Shown piece by piece: positions 26,125 to 34,903 of a DNA stretch of 64,000 bases. A model generated the notes under the pieces. That model had not been told where the DNA came from. It saw nothing but the letters and a program-made list of their open reading frames with translations, and made no database searches. The position numbers were made by a program, and so were the translations under genes. Every line of letters starts with the position of its first letter. The first letter of the stretch is position 1. The DNA comes from Flavobacterium sp. LC2016-01 (GTDB taxonomy: Bacteria; Bacteroidota; Bacteroidia; Flavobacteriales; Flavobacteriaceae), in NCBI RefSeq assembly GCF_009711135.1, contig NZ_WMIC01000001.1, forward strand, positions 124,001 to 188,000, given 5' to 3'.

Positions 26125-26212
26125 TTAGCCACGAATTCCACCAATTTTCACGAATTAATTCTTTTGCATGAAGGGGGAAAAAATTAGTGGAAATTGGTGG
26201 AATTTGTGGCTA
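26125..26212. repeat. Long inverted repeat, TTAGCCAC family
   Basis: TTAGCCACGAATTCCACC and onward (26125-26157) faces its complement ending GGTGGAATTTGTGGCTAA (26180-26212), with three mismatches in 33 positions. Related words occur at 54551-54603. It lies directly after the DUF2167 stop on the minus strand and could act as its terminator. Confidence 0.78.
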
Positions 26213-26222
26213 ATAAAAAATA

Positions 26223-27149
26223 TTACTCTTCAGTAGAATTGTTTTCTTCTAAAAGAGCCGTTTCTTCTTCAGGTTTTCTTACGACTTGATCTTTGCTTCC
26301 AAAAAAGAATTTTTTTACGGCTGCAAAAGCGGCTACAATTCCAATCACAATCACTTTTGCAAATTTTGCCAGAATAGCAAAAAATCCAACTTTTGCCAAT
26401 ACTTTTCCGGCAACTAAACCGCCAATTGTCCACGCAGCAACTGTGTCTGTGTCGGCGTCAAAATCTAAGTATTTGTTTCCGTCATTAAATTCCACACTTT
26501 GAATAATTCCAGGAATACTTGCTTTTACTTCAGCAAGCTGATTAACACCTGCTACAGCAGAAATGTTGTACATTCCTTTTCTTCCCAAAACTCTTAAATC
26601 GTAATTAAGAGTATGTTCTTTATCTTGACCAAACTGCAGTTCTTTTGCCCAATGAAGCACTTTTAAATTATTGTCATAATAAGGTTTAGATGCCCATCCA
26701 ATTAATTGAACTTCAGGATAACCGCCTTTTTTTCTTTCCGTATTTTCTGCAGCAACATCTTCTTTCATAGTTTTAAGAAGATCATCATAATCAATATCGC
26801 CAGCATCATCGTCTTTTACATAACCATCACCTTGATAGCTTATTACAAACATCCAGCTGTCAGCGTGTGTAACTCCTTTTCCGTCAGGAACAAGTGAACC
26901 AAGAATCGATTTATCTTCAGGATTTCCCCATAAATTGCTTAATACGTCTTGAGTCTGTTTGCTGTTTAAGAATTTAAATCCTTTAGGAACATTTAAAGTT
27001 CCGTCGCCTTCGGGAAGTTTAATTTTTCCTGATTCATAAGTAAAAGATTTTTCAATCTTGTCGTAAAAAGCAGCAAGTGTATCTGCCTGTGCATTGATTT
27101 TAGAAATGGAAATCAGCCATAGAAAAAGAAAAAGTACAGTTTTTTTCAT
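26223..27149 (-). CDS. DUF2167 family membrane protein
   Basis: This 308-residue protein has a signal peptide ending SKINAQ, a long beta-rich extracytoplasmic domain with the DUF2167 patterns SGKIKLPEGDGTLNVPKGF and VQLIGWASKPYYDN, and a C-terminal hydrophobic stretch (about 255-290, FFAILAKFAKVIVIGIVAAF) with basic and acidic residues after it, placing the C-terminus in the cytoplasm. The family is widespread in Gram-negative bacteria and has no known function. Confidence 0.9.
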   Translation of the reverse strand: MKKTVLFLFLWLISISKINAQADTLAAFYDKIEKSFTYESGKIKLPEGDGTLNVPKGFKFLNSKQTQDVLSNLWGNPEDKSILGSLVPDGKGVTHADSWMFVISYQGDGYVKDDDAGDIDYDDLLKTMKEDVAAENTERKKGGYPEVQLIGWASKPYYDNNLKVLHWAKELQFGQDKEHTLNYDLRVLGRKGMYNISAVAGVNQLAEVKASIPGIIQSVEFNDGNKYLDFDADTDTVAAWTIGGLVAGKVLAKVGFFAILAKFAKVIVIGIVAAFAAVKKFFFGSKDQVVRKPEEETALLEENNSTEE

Positions 27150-27186
27150 TTTGGGGTTAGTTAAAAATGGTTAATTATTTTGGTTT

Positions 27187-28275
27187 TTATTTGGTTTGAA
27201 ATAATTCTGAAATCTCTTTTTCGACAGGATGTTCAGCAGTAAAATTATAGCCTAAAATTTTTGCAATAGTCTGAGCAAATTGTTTTTGATAAATTTGAGA
27301 TTCCGTTGTGATTTCGCCTTTTGGAGCAATTTCTGGTCCCATTGCTGCGAACCAAATTTGAGATGCACCCGCAACATCGGCGCCGTGATCTGTCCATTGC
27401 GCTTTTACTTTGTCACCACGGCCGTGATCAACGGTTATAAATAGGGTGGTTTTGTTTTTATACTGAGGATCATTTTGAACAAAATTCCAGATTTCCTGAA
27501 GCCATTTATCAACTTGATTTGCAGCATCTAGATACGAACGATATTGCCCGTGATGCGCCCATTCATCAGTTTCGCCATAAGCGATATAAAGGATTTTTGG
27601 TTTCTTGGTTTTGAGTTCGTCCATTGCTTGATAATGTGTGAAAACATCCAGACATTCATCTTCATGGAAAGGCTTAAACGAGTTGTCACGCATTTCATTT
27701 AACAATTTTTGAGATGCCGTTGGTTTATTTCCGCCCACTTTATCAAAAGCCGAAATTACAGGAAAACCGCTTCGTTCTTCGTTTAAGATTCGGTCAAAAG
27801 CATCCCAAGCGCCAAATGCGGCCACTTTTCCTTTAAGTTTGGACTGATGATTTAAAAACTCTAAAACATTGACATTTGGATTGGCTTTGTAGCCGTTTGA
27901 ATTGACTTTTAAATCAACATTTCCCGTCATGATTTCGCTGTATCCCGGATAACTGAACCAATACGGATTGGCAACATCAACTTTATTTCCTAAATCTCTG
28001 TTTCCATAAATTTGTCCTTTTGATGCAATTTCGGTCCAAAGAAACGGCATCAGTTTTTTGCGCGCTTCTTTGACATCGGCATTTCCATATTTTTTATAAA
28101 TATAAGCGCTGTCCCCTTGATTGAATTTTTTGTCATTAGCAATTGCAGGATCTAAACCTTTAAAAACTTCCTGCCATCTAAAACCGTCTGTAGTTATGAT
28201 AATGATATTTTCTGTTTTTTGTGCATTAGATAGAAAACTTACTAAAACGAATGCAAATAAAATTACTTTTTTCAT
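27187..28275 (-). CDS. Alkaline-phosphatase-superfamily exported hydrolase
   Basis: This 362-residue protein has a signal peptide (KKVILFAFVLVSFLSNAQ). The active-site nucleophile is the Thr in IIIITTDGFRWQEVFKG (about residue 29), as in nucleotide pyrophosphatases and phosphodiesterases of the superfamily. Metal ligands lie in YGETDEWAHHGQY and in ITVDHGRGDK, then WTDHGAD. It would cleave a phosphate mono- or diester in the periplasm. The substrate is not clear. It lies 37 bases upstream of the DUF2167 gene on the same strand. Confidence 0.88.
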   Translation of the reverse strand: MKKVILFAFVLVSFLSNAQKTENIIIITTDGFRWQEVFKGLDPAIANDKKFNQGDSAYIYKKYGNADVKEARKKLMPFLWTEIASKGQIYGNRDLGNKVDVANPYWFSYPGYSEIMTGNVDLKVNSNGYKANPNVNVLEFLNHQSKLKGKVAAFGAWDAFDRILNEERSGFPVISAFDKVGGNKPTASQKLLNEMRDNSFKPFHEDECLDVFTHYQAMDELKTKKPKILYIAYGETDEWAHHGQYRSYLDAANQVDKWLQEIWNFVQNDPQYKNKTTLFITVDHGRGDKVKAQWTDHGADVAGASQIWFAAMGPEIAPKGEITTESQIYQKQFAQTIAKILGYNFTAEHPVEKEISELFQTK

Positions 28276-28334
28276 ATCTATTTTGAATTACGAAAGTTCT
28301 TAGTTTTAAAGTTTTAAACAGTGTTTATAAAAGT

Positions 28335-29273
28335 TTATTCGGTATCATTAAACGAATTAACCTTGTAAATTAGTTGAAGTTTAATAGGATCATTTTTGGA
28401 ATTCGGATATTGTTCGCTATTCACTCTTTTTTCAAATTCTTTCATGATATCTAAATCCAAATCATCTTTTACAGCATAGGTGATCTCGTTTTTTTTCTTT
28501 TTTAATTCAAATTCAACCATTATTTTTCCTGATTTCATTGAATTTTTGAACAACTCGTCAAATATTTTATCGGTCTTTTGTATAATTAATTGAAGGTCTT
28601 CTAAAGAACTATTTTCTGCCAATTCTGCATCAGAATTTAAAAATACAACTTTCTCAAGTCTGGTTTCTTTTATTCCTTCAGAAACGGATTCAATTTCATT
28701 TCCGTTTTGATATATTTTGCCAGGAACACGTATATAATTTGTTTTTGGAGCCTCATCTAACCACAATAGTTTTAAATCTTTTTTTAGCAGATTTAAAATA
28801 TAGTTATGCTCTTTTGTTTCTACAATTAATAGAGGTTCCTCAATATCAAATGATATTACAGACCAATAATAGGCTAGTTCCAGTTCATTGGCTTTTCGTA
28901 TGATAAATTGATTTGAAACTTCATTTTTAAATTCATCCCATACTATTTTAGTGTCAGTGATATCTTGACACATTTTACCATCTAATATTAAATCGTCTAC
29001 ATGAAATTGAACTGCTCCGCCTTCTATTTTTTGTATTTTTTCATTGGCTTTAAACCTTTTCCAGAGTTCAGGACCAATGATTAAATTGTTTTGCAATATT
29101 TTGTAATCATTATTTTCAGACAAATTGTCGCTAATTAATTTTTTAGCTTTTTCGATGATTTTGGCATCAGCATATTTATACACAACACCTTTTGGAATTG
29201 TAACAGTTTCTTTCTTTTGCGCACTGGATAAAAAACTTATAAAAAAGAATAGAATTAAGAATGGTTTTTTCAT
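28335..29273 (-). CDS. Secreted protein of unknown function
   Basis: I start this gene at the ATG at 29273, giving 312 residues with the signal peptide KKPFLILFFFISFLSSAQ; the frame is open 11 codons further up, but that extension would put polar residues before the signal peptide. The mature protein alternates charged helices and strands (DFRLM-like segments absent) and contains no motif I know. A TonB-C-like final part is conceivable (KSGKIMVEFELKKKKNEIT near the end resembles the central strand-turn-strand of that domain), but this is weak. The 206-residue gene upstream is on the same strand. Confidence 0.68.
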   Translation of the reverse strand: MKKPFLILFFFISFLSSAQKKETVTIPKGVVYKYADAKIIEKAKKLISDNLSENNDYKILQNNLIIGPELWKRFKANEKIQKIEGGAVQFHVDDLILDGKMCQDITDTKIVWDEFKNEVSNQFIIRKANELELAYYWSVISFDIEEPLLIVETKEHNYILNLLKKDLKLLWLDEAPKTNYIRVPGKIYQNGNEIESVSEGIKETRLEKVVFLNSDAELAENSSLEDLQLIIQKTDKIFDELFKNSMKSGKIMVEFELKKKKNEITYAVKDDLDLDIMKEFEKRVNSEQYPNSKNDPIKLQLIYKVNSFNDTE

Positions 29274-29381
29274 ATTTTTTGAATTAAAAATTTCAAAGTT
29301 TTTCATTATTCTTCGATCTAAATCTACAAATTGTATATCTTACGAACACTCTTTTTAGATTTTCAAATCATAAAGAATTTG

Positions 29382-30002
29382 TTAATCTTCAATAGTTAAA
29401 TAAATAAGGAAAAATTCATCTAGTTCATATTGCTTATACCATTTTTCAATGTCTATATAGCCTTTGGTAACTTCACAATAACCGAGTTCACCTTTTTCTG
29501 AATTTTCATTTGGAGGCGTAATCAGAGCAATTTGAATTTCTTTTCCAATCTGGATTTCAAGTGGTTTTTGATTAGAAATTTCGCGAAGAGAAAATGTATT
29601 GTCTTTGTACTTTGAGTTTACTTCAAAAATATTTTTATTATAAGAATTTGAAAAAGCAAATGTGATTTTTTCATTGTTTAAAAGTTGTTGAGTAACAATA
29701 GAAAACTTAAAATCTTTACCAATTTTAGGATCTTCATCTCTTTTTGTGTCTTTAGCAACTTTTTCAATAGCAACTTTTCCTTTTTTATATTTTTGAATTA
29801 TAATCTTGTAATTTTTGCCAATTAATTTTTCAGAATTAGTAAAAGTTAAATCGATTTTTTCGATTCCCTGAAAGCTTTCTAAAATAAATTCTCTTGATCC
29901 GAAAGAAGGTACATCTAATTTAGAAATTATTTCAATTTTGTTCTCTTGCCCATAAGAATAAGAAATCAAAAATGTAAAAATAAGAAGAAATGCTTTTTTC
30001 AT
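29382..30002 (-). CDS. Secreted protein of unknown function
   Basis: This 206-residue protein has a signal peptide (KKAFLLIFTFLISYSYGQ). The rest is Lys/Glu-rich with many beta strands and no recognised motif. The next gene downstream on the same strand, 108 bases away, is another secreted unknown, so the two may act together. Confidence 0.65.
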   Translation of the reverse strand: MKKAFLLIFTFLISYSYGQENKIEIISKLDVPSFGSREFILESFQGIEKIDLTFTNSEKLIGKNYKIIIQKYKKGKVAIEKVAKDTKRDEDPKIGKDFKFSIVTQQLLNNEKITFAFSNSYNKNIFEVNSKYKDNTFSLREISNQKPLEIQIGKEIQIALITPPNENSEKGELGYCEVTKGYIDIEKWYKQYELDEFFLIYLTIED

Positions 30003-30180
30003 TTTCTATTAGTTTGAATTTACGTTGATTGGGTGTAAATATGATTTTCAAAACTAATTAATTTAATTAAGCAAATTTTACGGAATAACGTAATGTAACT
30101 ACAAATTAAAAGATGAAGAAATCAGATAAAAAAAGAATAGACCTTCATTTTACATTTCAAAAAAAAACATTTCACCATCT

Positions 30181-31512
30181 TTACAAAATCCCTCGAGCCT
30201 TTATTTCCAAATACTTATTAATAGCATCCAAAGTCAGGTTTTCTGGCTGGGTTAAAACCGAATGAATTCCGTATTTCTTTAATTCATTTGCAATTAAGCG
30301 TTTTTCAAACATGAATTTTTCGGCAATAACTTTATCGTAGACTTCCTGAATGGTATCTGTTTTTTTGTTGATGATGGCATTTAATTCTGTATTCTGAAAG
30401 AAAACAACAACTAATAAATGGTTTTTTGCAATTCCTTTTAAATAAGGTAATTGACGATTCAAACCGTCCATAGTTTCGAAATTGGTATACAGAATAATCA
30501 AACTTCTTTGGTTGATGTTTTTCTTGATGTCGACATACAATCGACTGTAATCGCTTTCAAAAAAATCGGTCTTAATGTTGTATAACGTTTCCAGGATTTT
30601 TTGCATCTGCGAACCTCTTTTCTCGGCATAAACTCGGTTTTCTACTTTTTTAGAGAAAGAGAAAAGACCCGCTTTATCTTGTTTTTTCAGAATTACATTA
30701 GATAAAACCAAAGTTGAGTTTATCGCATAATCTAGTAAACTTAAACCGTCAAAAGGCAATTGCATCACACGCCCTTTATCAATCGCCATATAAACCGACT
30801 GTGATTTTTCGTCCTGAAACTGGTTGACCATCAAAGCATTTTTCTTTGCGGTTGCTTTCCAGTTGATCGTTCTTAAATCGTCGCCTTGAACATATTCTTT
30901 AATTTGTTCAAATTCCATTGTATGGCCAATTCGGCGAATTTTCTTGATTCCGAATTGATATAAGTTATTTGAAAAGGCCAGTAAATCGTATTTTCTCAGC
31001 TGAATATACGAAGGATACGTAGGAACCATCTGCTCATTATTGAACGTAAATCTTCGAGAAATCAATCGCAAAGGCGAAGAAACGTAAATGTTTAAATAGC
31101 CAAAATAATATTCCCCGCGTTCTGTTGGACGCAGATCGTAACCGATTTCTTTTTGTTCCGAAGCTTTTACTGATTTTATAAGTTTAAAATCACGAACCTG
31201 AAACTGAACTGGAATTTCGTCAATTATTTTTACTGAAACCGGAAAAGTGTAATGATTTTTCAGAACGAGAGTTATCGGATTTAAATCTCCGTTTGACAGT
31301 TTTTCAGGTGTTACACGATCTGCTTCAAATCCGGTTCTGGTCAAATATAAGAGCAAAATATCGAGACCTAGAAAAGTAATTAAAACCAAAACCCCAAACC
31401 AAACCGCATTATAAATATTCGGAAAAATAAAAGCACAGACAAACAATCCTATTATGCTCGCAAGCACATAGAAAAAGAAGTTGTTGAGATATAGACTTTT
31501 TATGAATTTCAC
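30181..31512 (-). CDS. DUF58 domain protein (MoxR-cluster)
   Basis: This 443-residue protein begins with two membrane segments (FFFYVLASIIGLFVCAF and WFGVLVLITFLGLDILLLYL), then a beta-rich region, then the DUF58 core: GHTMEFEQIKEYVQGDDLRT followed by INWKATAKKNALMVNQFQDE. The end has a von Willebrand A-like fold with SVYMAIDKGRVM as its first strand. The start is a GTG at 31512. It is the classic partner of MoxR ATPases, thought to help chaperone or insert metal into target proteins. A 178-base gap containing two repeats separates it from the MoxR gene. Confidence 0.9.
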   Translation of the reverse strand: MKFIKSLYLNNFFFYVLASIIGLFVCAFIFPNIYNAVWFGVLVLITFLGLDILLLYLTRTGFEADRVTPEKLSNGDLNPITLVLKNHYTFPVSVKIIDEIPVQFQVRDFKLIKSVKASEQKEIGYDLRPTERGEYYFGYLNIYVSSPLRLISRRFTFNNEQMVPTYPSYIQLRKYDLLAFSNNLYQFGIKKIRRIGHTMEFEQIKEYVQGDDLRTINWKATAKKNALMVNQFQDEKSQSVYMAIDKGRVMQLPFDGLSLLDYAINSTLVLSNVILKKQDKAGLFSFSKKVENRVYAEKRGSQMQKILETLYNIKTDFFESDYSRLYVDIKKNINQRSLIILYTNFETMDGLNRQLPYLKGIAKNHLLVVVFFQNTELNAIINKKTDTIQEVYDKVIAEKFMFEKRLIANELKKYGIHSVLTQPENLTLDAINKYLEIKARGIL

Positions 31513-31531
31513 TTTTTTGTTTGTTTAATGT

Positions 31532-31645
31532 TTCAAGTTTCAGGTTTCAAGTTTGCTTCTCCCGAAGTTTCGGGACGCTCAGCAGCATGACAAAAAATAA
31601 AAAGGTTCATTAAAACAGCTGTCATCCTGAGCGGAGTCCAAGGCT
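31532..31645. repeat. TTTCAGGTTTC repeat followed by GTCATCCTGAGC palindrome
   Basis: 31532-31553 is an exact copy of the 22-base unit at 23599. Next comes CCCGAAGTTTCGGGACGCTC and, after 50 or so bases, TGTCATCCTGAGCGGAGTC at 31620-31638, pairing with GCTCAGCAGCATGACA. The GTCATCCTGAGC text is a repeat I know from many Bacteroidota genomes. The whole gap between the MoxR and DUF58 genes is repeat sequence. Confidence 0.78.
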
Positions 31646-31690
31646 CGTTTTTCAATTTACCATTCATCATTAACAATTCACAATTAATAA

Positions 31691-32704
31691 TTACCTAGGT
31701 ATTTCTACAGTTTCAATAATCTGTTTAATAATTTCAGAACTTGTAATTCCTTCCATTTCTCTTTCTGGTGCTACAATTACACGATGCTGTAAAACCGGAA
31801 TTGCGGCATCTTTAATATCTTCAGGAGTCACAAAATCACGTCCGCGAATGGCAGCGAAACCTTTTGAAGCATTTAAAATTGCAATTGAAGCACGAGGCGA
31901 AGCTCCTAAATATAAAAACGCATTTTCTCTTGTGTTAACAACAATTCGGGCAATGTATTCCAATAAATTTGGCTCGACTCTGATTTGTTTTACCAAAGCC
32001 TGGTATTCTTTAATTTCTGAAGCAGAAAGAACAGCTTTTATAGCTTCTAATTTGCCATGATTCTGTAATAAATGTTCACGCTGAATAATCAGAATTTCTT
32101 CGTTTAATTTTGGATAATCAATCGCAATTTTGAATAAAAAACGGTCTAATTGCGCTTCTGGTAAACGATACGTTCCTTCCTGCTCAATTGGGTTCTGCGT
32201 TGCGATAACTAAAAACGGAGTTTCCAGCTGATAAACAGAACCATCAATTGTAATCTGGCGTTCTTCCATAACTTCAAAAAGAGCCGCCTGAGTTTTTGCC
32301 GGAGCACGATTTATCTCGTCAATTAAAATTAAATTCGAGAAAATTGGTCCCTTTTTAAACTCAAATTCAGAACTTTTTAAGTTAAAAATTGAAGTTCCTA
32401 AAATGTCTGACGGCATTAAATCTGGAGTAAACTGAATTCTGCTGAAATCAATATTTATGGCTTTTGCCAAAAGTTTTGCCGTAATAGTTTTTGCAACACC
32501 CGGAACACCTTCTAACAATACGTGTCCGTTTGACAAAACCGCCACCAAAAGCTGATCGACCATTTTGTGCTGTCCAACAATTACGGTTTCGATTTCTTTC
32601 TTAATGGCAGTAACGTGCTCTAAAAGCGGTGCTAAATTTATTCGGGTTTCAAAATTCACATTTTCGTTTGTGATTTCGGTTTCTGGGGTATTAATATCGT
32701 CCAT
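31691..32704 (-). CDS. MoxR family AAA ATPase
   Basis: This 337-residue ATPase has Walker A in LLEGVPGVAKTITAKLLAKA (about 62-70), Walker B in LILIDEINRAP, sensor 1 in LVIATQNP, and the arginine-rich EAQLDRFLFKI segment. MoxR proteins act as chaperones for partner proteins that carry a von Willebrand A domain, here presumably the DUF58 protein just downstream. It heads the cluster on the minus strand after DUF4350, DUF4129 and SpoIIM. In Bacteroidota this cluster affects envelope stress or motility in some species; here no role is visible. Confidence 0.96.
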   Translation of the reverse strand: MDDINTPETEITNENVNFETRINLAPLLEHVTAIKKEIETVIVGQHKMVDQLLVAVLSNGHVLLEGVPGVAKTITAKLLAKAINIDFSRIQFTPDLMPSDILGTSIFNLKSSEFEFKKGPIFSNLILIDEINRAPAKTQAALFEVMEERQITIDGSVYQLETPFLVIATQNPIEQEGTYRLPEAQLDRFLFKIAIDYPKLNEEILIIQREHLLQNHGKLEAIKAVLSASEIKEYQALVKQIRVEPNLLEYIARIVVNTRENAFLYLGASPRASIAILNASKGFAAIRGRDFVTPEDIKDAAIPVLQHRVIVAPEREMEGITSSEIIKQIIETVEIPR

Positions 32705-32746
32705 AATTTGGTATGTTTTCTTTTGTTGATTTTGGTTGTTTTTTTG

Positions 32747-32908
32747 CCACAGATTAAAAGATTAAATAGATTTATATTTTAATTTATGTTAACTGTTTTC
32801 TCTCGCAGATTCTGCAGATTAAACAGATTTTACTTGAACTTCATTTATAAAAAATATCTGCTTAATCTGCAGAATCTGCGTGAAAAATTTAATTCTTTTT
32901 AATCTGTG
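32747..32908. repeat. Nested long inverted repeat upstream of MoxR gene
   Basis: The inner arms are perfect for 19 bases: CGCAGATTCTGCAGATTAA at 32804-32822 and its complement at 32862-32880. The outer arms CACAGATTAAAAGATTAAA (32748 on) and TTTAATTCTTTTTAATCTGTG (32888-32908) pair imperfectly. The element fills the gap between the DUF4350 stop and the MoxR start. Depending on folding it could weaken transcription through the gap. Confidence 0.8.
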
Positions 32909-32919
32909 ATATATCTTAT

Positions 32920-34125
32920 CTAATGTATAATTTTTTCGATTGCATTATTAATTCGGATTAAATCTTCTTCAAGACTTCCGTGATAACTTTTTCTGTGTTC
33001 GTTGATCAAAAAGACAAGTTCCTGAATATCGGCAATGTTTTTACCCGTTTTAAGATGCAGTTTTTTAATAAAATCATCATCAAGTTTTGTGGTATCCATC
33101 AAATATTCGTTTCGCATTTTTTCAAGGAAATAGATGATTTTCTTATCAATAATATTAGTATGATCACCTTCCTGATAATATAAATTTCCGATTGTCTTGG
33201 TAAAATCAACTGTTGAATTACTGAGTGGTTTTACAATAGGAACAATACGCTGTTTTCTTTTGGCATTGAAAAAAATGAAAATTACAAGCCCTAATAAACT
33301 CAGCAAATAGGCCCATTTTAATGCCGGCTGACTAAAAATATAACGTAACGGTGAATTTGAAACCGATTCATTATTTTGTCCTTTGGTGTACCAAAATACG
33401 TCTCCTCTTGGAATATAAGACAACACATCTTCAGCATACTGATAATGATTGTCTTTTAATAAATGATAATTGGTAAAAGCAGCAGGCTGAGTATGCAAGA
33501 AAAAATAACCATCGTGGTATTTAACTTTTATAAAATTAACATGCTTCTCCTTTTTTTCTTTGCTTTGATAACCCAAAACGGTAGTTTCTAAAGTATCAAT
33601 TTTCGAAAAATAGTCCTCAATTGATTGTTTAAAAGCATATTTTTTAGCGCTTATTTTTTGATTTGCCATCCAAATCGATGTATTGCTAACACGCTTCAAA
33701 TCTGTTTCAGTTTCCAGTTTTAAACTGTCCAGCAAGATTTTTGGGAAACTTCTCATGCTTAAAAAGGCACTGTTTCCTCTCGATACAAAATAAAAAAGCT
33801 CTTTTACAGATTGCTCGTCAATATCGCCTTCTGCAGCAATATTTAAAAAGGTGCCTTTTATTCGGTAATCTTCAACTAAAGTGTCTGCATTATATTTCGA
33901 ATCTAAATACTCATAAGGTGTAATGGTTGAGATTCTCTCGATTTTTTGACTTTTTAAAAGACCTTTAATTTCTTTATCAAAAACATACAATCCGTAAGGG
34001 ATTTTGTCGTGCACAGAAAAAGTAGGGCGCCAGTCAATTGGTTTTGGCTGTCCTTTATCAACCATTAAAATGATTGCCAATAGAAAAACCAGAACGCCTA
34101 TGTAAATTTTGATAGATTTATTCAT
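32920..34125 (-). CDS. DUF4350 domain membrane protein
   Basis: This 401-residue protein starts with a single transmembrane segment (KIYIGVLVFLLAIILMVD), then a domain with the conserved opening PIDWRPTFSVHDKIPYGLYV typical of DUF4350, a second membrane segment near residue 275 (WAYLLSLLGLVIFIFF) and a cytoplasmic end rich in Lys and Ile. The family is not understood, but its domain resembles glutamine-amidotransferase-like folds without catalytic residues. It overlaps the DUF4129 gene by eight bases, so the two are coupled. Confidence 0.85.
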   Translation of the reverse strand: MNKSIKIYIGVLVFLLAIILMVDKGQPKPIDWRPTFSVHDKIPYGLYVFDKEIKGLLKSQKIERISTITPYEYLDSKYNADTLVEDYRIKGTFLNIAAEGDIDEQSVKELFYFVSRGNSAFLSMRSFPKILLDSLKLETETDLKRVSNTSIWMANQKISAKKYAFKQSIEDYFSKIDTLETTVLGYQSKEKKEKHVNFIKVKYHDGYFFLHTQPAAFTNYHLLKDNHYQYAEDVLSYIPRGDVFWYTKGQNNESVSNSPLRYIFSQPALKWAYLLSLLGLVIFIFFNAKRKQRIVPIVKPLSNSTVDFTKTIGNLYYQEGDHTNIIDKKIIYFLEKMRNEYLMDTTKLDDDFIKKLHLKTGKNIADIQELVFLINEHRKSYHGSLEEDLIRINNAIEKIIH

Positions 34126-34891
34126 GGCTGAAGGTTTTTATGGCATTTTTAAATCGGTTTTCGGCTTTTAAGAAAATGGCTGTATTAATATCAAATTCAC
34201 CATACCAAATGTAATTGTACAAGTACGATAAATAAGTGAATTCTTCTTTATGAATAGGGCTTTGAATCTCGTATAAATAATCTGAATTTGTTTTTTCAAT
34301 ATCCCATTCTATGTAATGATTTTGCGCCATTACTTTCAGCAGCCATAAATAATAGTAGCGAATAGCAATTCGTTTTTGATCGGACTCGATATTTTCTTTA
34401 ATCAGTTTTTCGAAATCTAAAAGATGGATATTTTTCTCGGTATCAGAATAATAAATGGTTCGTTTTTGCGAATTTTTGCCAAAAATCCACTGACCGTCTT
34501 TATTGATTAATGCTTTTACAATCAAGAATATAACTACAATAATGATGATTGCAGCCAAGGTTTTAAAAAGGATCGCGATAAAATTAACTGAAGCCTCAGG
34601 ATTGCTGAAAGTGAAAATTCTTCTGAAAATGCTTGCCAGCCATTCCATAAAATCATCCCAAAATGTTTTTTCTGGAGGTTTAGTCTCGTAAACAAAATCG
34701 GAGCCTTTATAATTCTCTTTAAAATCTTTTTTAAATGTTTTTACAGGAATTGCAGCAGAATCGACCTGAATATCTTTTTCGGTGTATTTAATAGAAGCGA
34801 TTTTTGGCGGTTCTTCGGTCACAAGAGAATCCTGTGCATTCGAAAAACTGCAGCAAAAAACAAAAAGTAAAATGAAGAAAATTTTATTCAT
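34118..34891 (-). CDS. DUF4129 domain membrane protein
   Basis: This 257-residue protein has a signal peptide (KIFFILLFVFCCSFSNAQ), a short extracytoplasmic stretch, one transmembrane helix (about 115-135, AAIIIIVVIFLIVKAL), and then the helical domain of DUF4129: HLLDFEKLIKENIESDQKRI and IRYYYLWLLKVMAQN, followed by EWDIEKTNSDYLYEI. These domains are often fused to transglutaminases and occur with MoxR clusters. It lies 12 bases downstream of the SpoIIM gene and overlaps the DUF4350 gene. Confidence 0.85.
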   Translation of the reverse strand: MNKIFFILLFVFCCSFSNAQDSLVTEEPPKIASIKYTEKDIQVDSAAIPVKTFKKDFKENYKGSDFVYETKPPEKTFWDDFMEWLASIFRRIFTFSNPEASVNFIAILFKTLAAIIIIVVIFLIVKALINKDGQWIFGKNSQKRTIYYSDTEKNIHLLDFEKLIKENIESDQKRIAIRYYYLWLLKVMAQNHYIEWDIEKTNSDYLYEIQSPIHKEEFTYLSYLYNYIWYGEFDINTAIFLKAENRFKNAIKTFSHE

Positions 34892-34903
34892 TATGGTTTC
34901 CGG

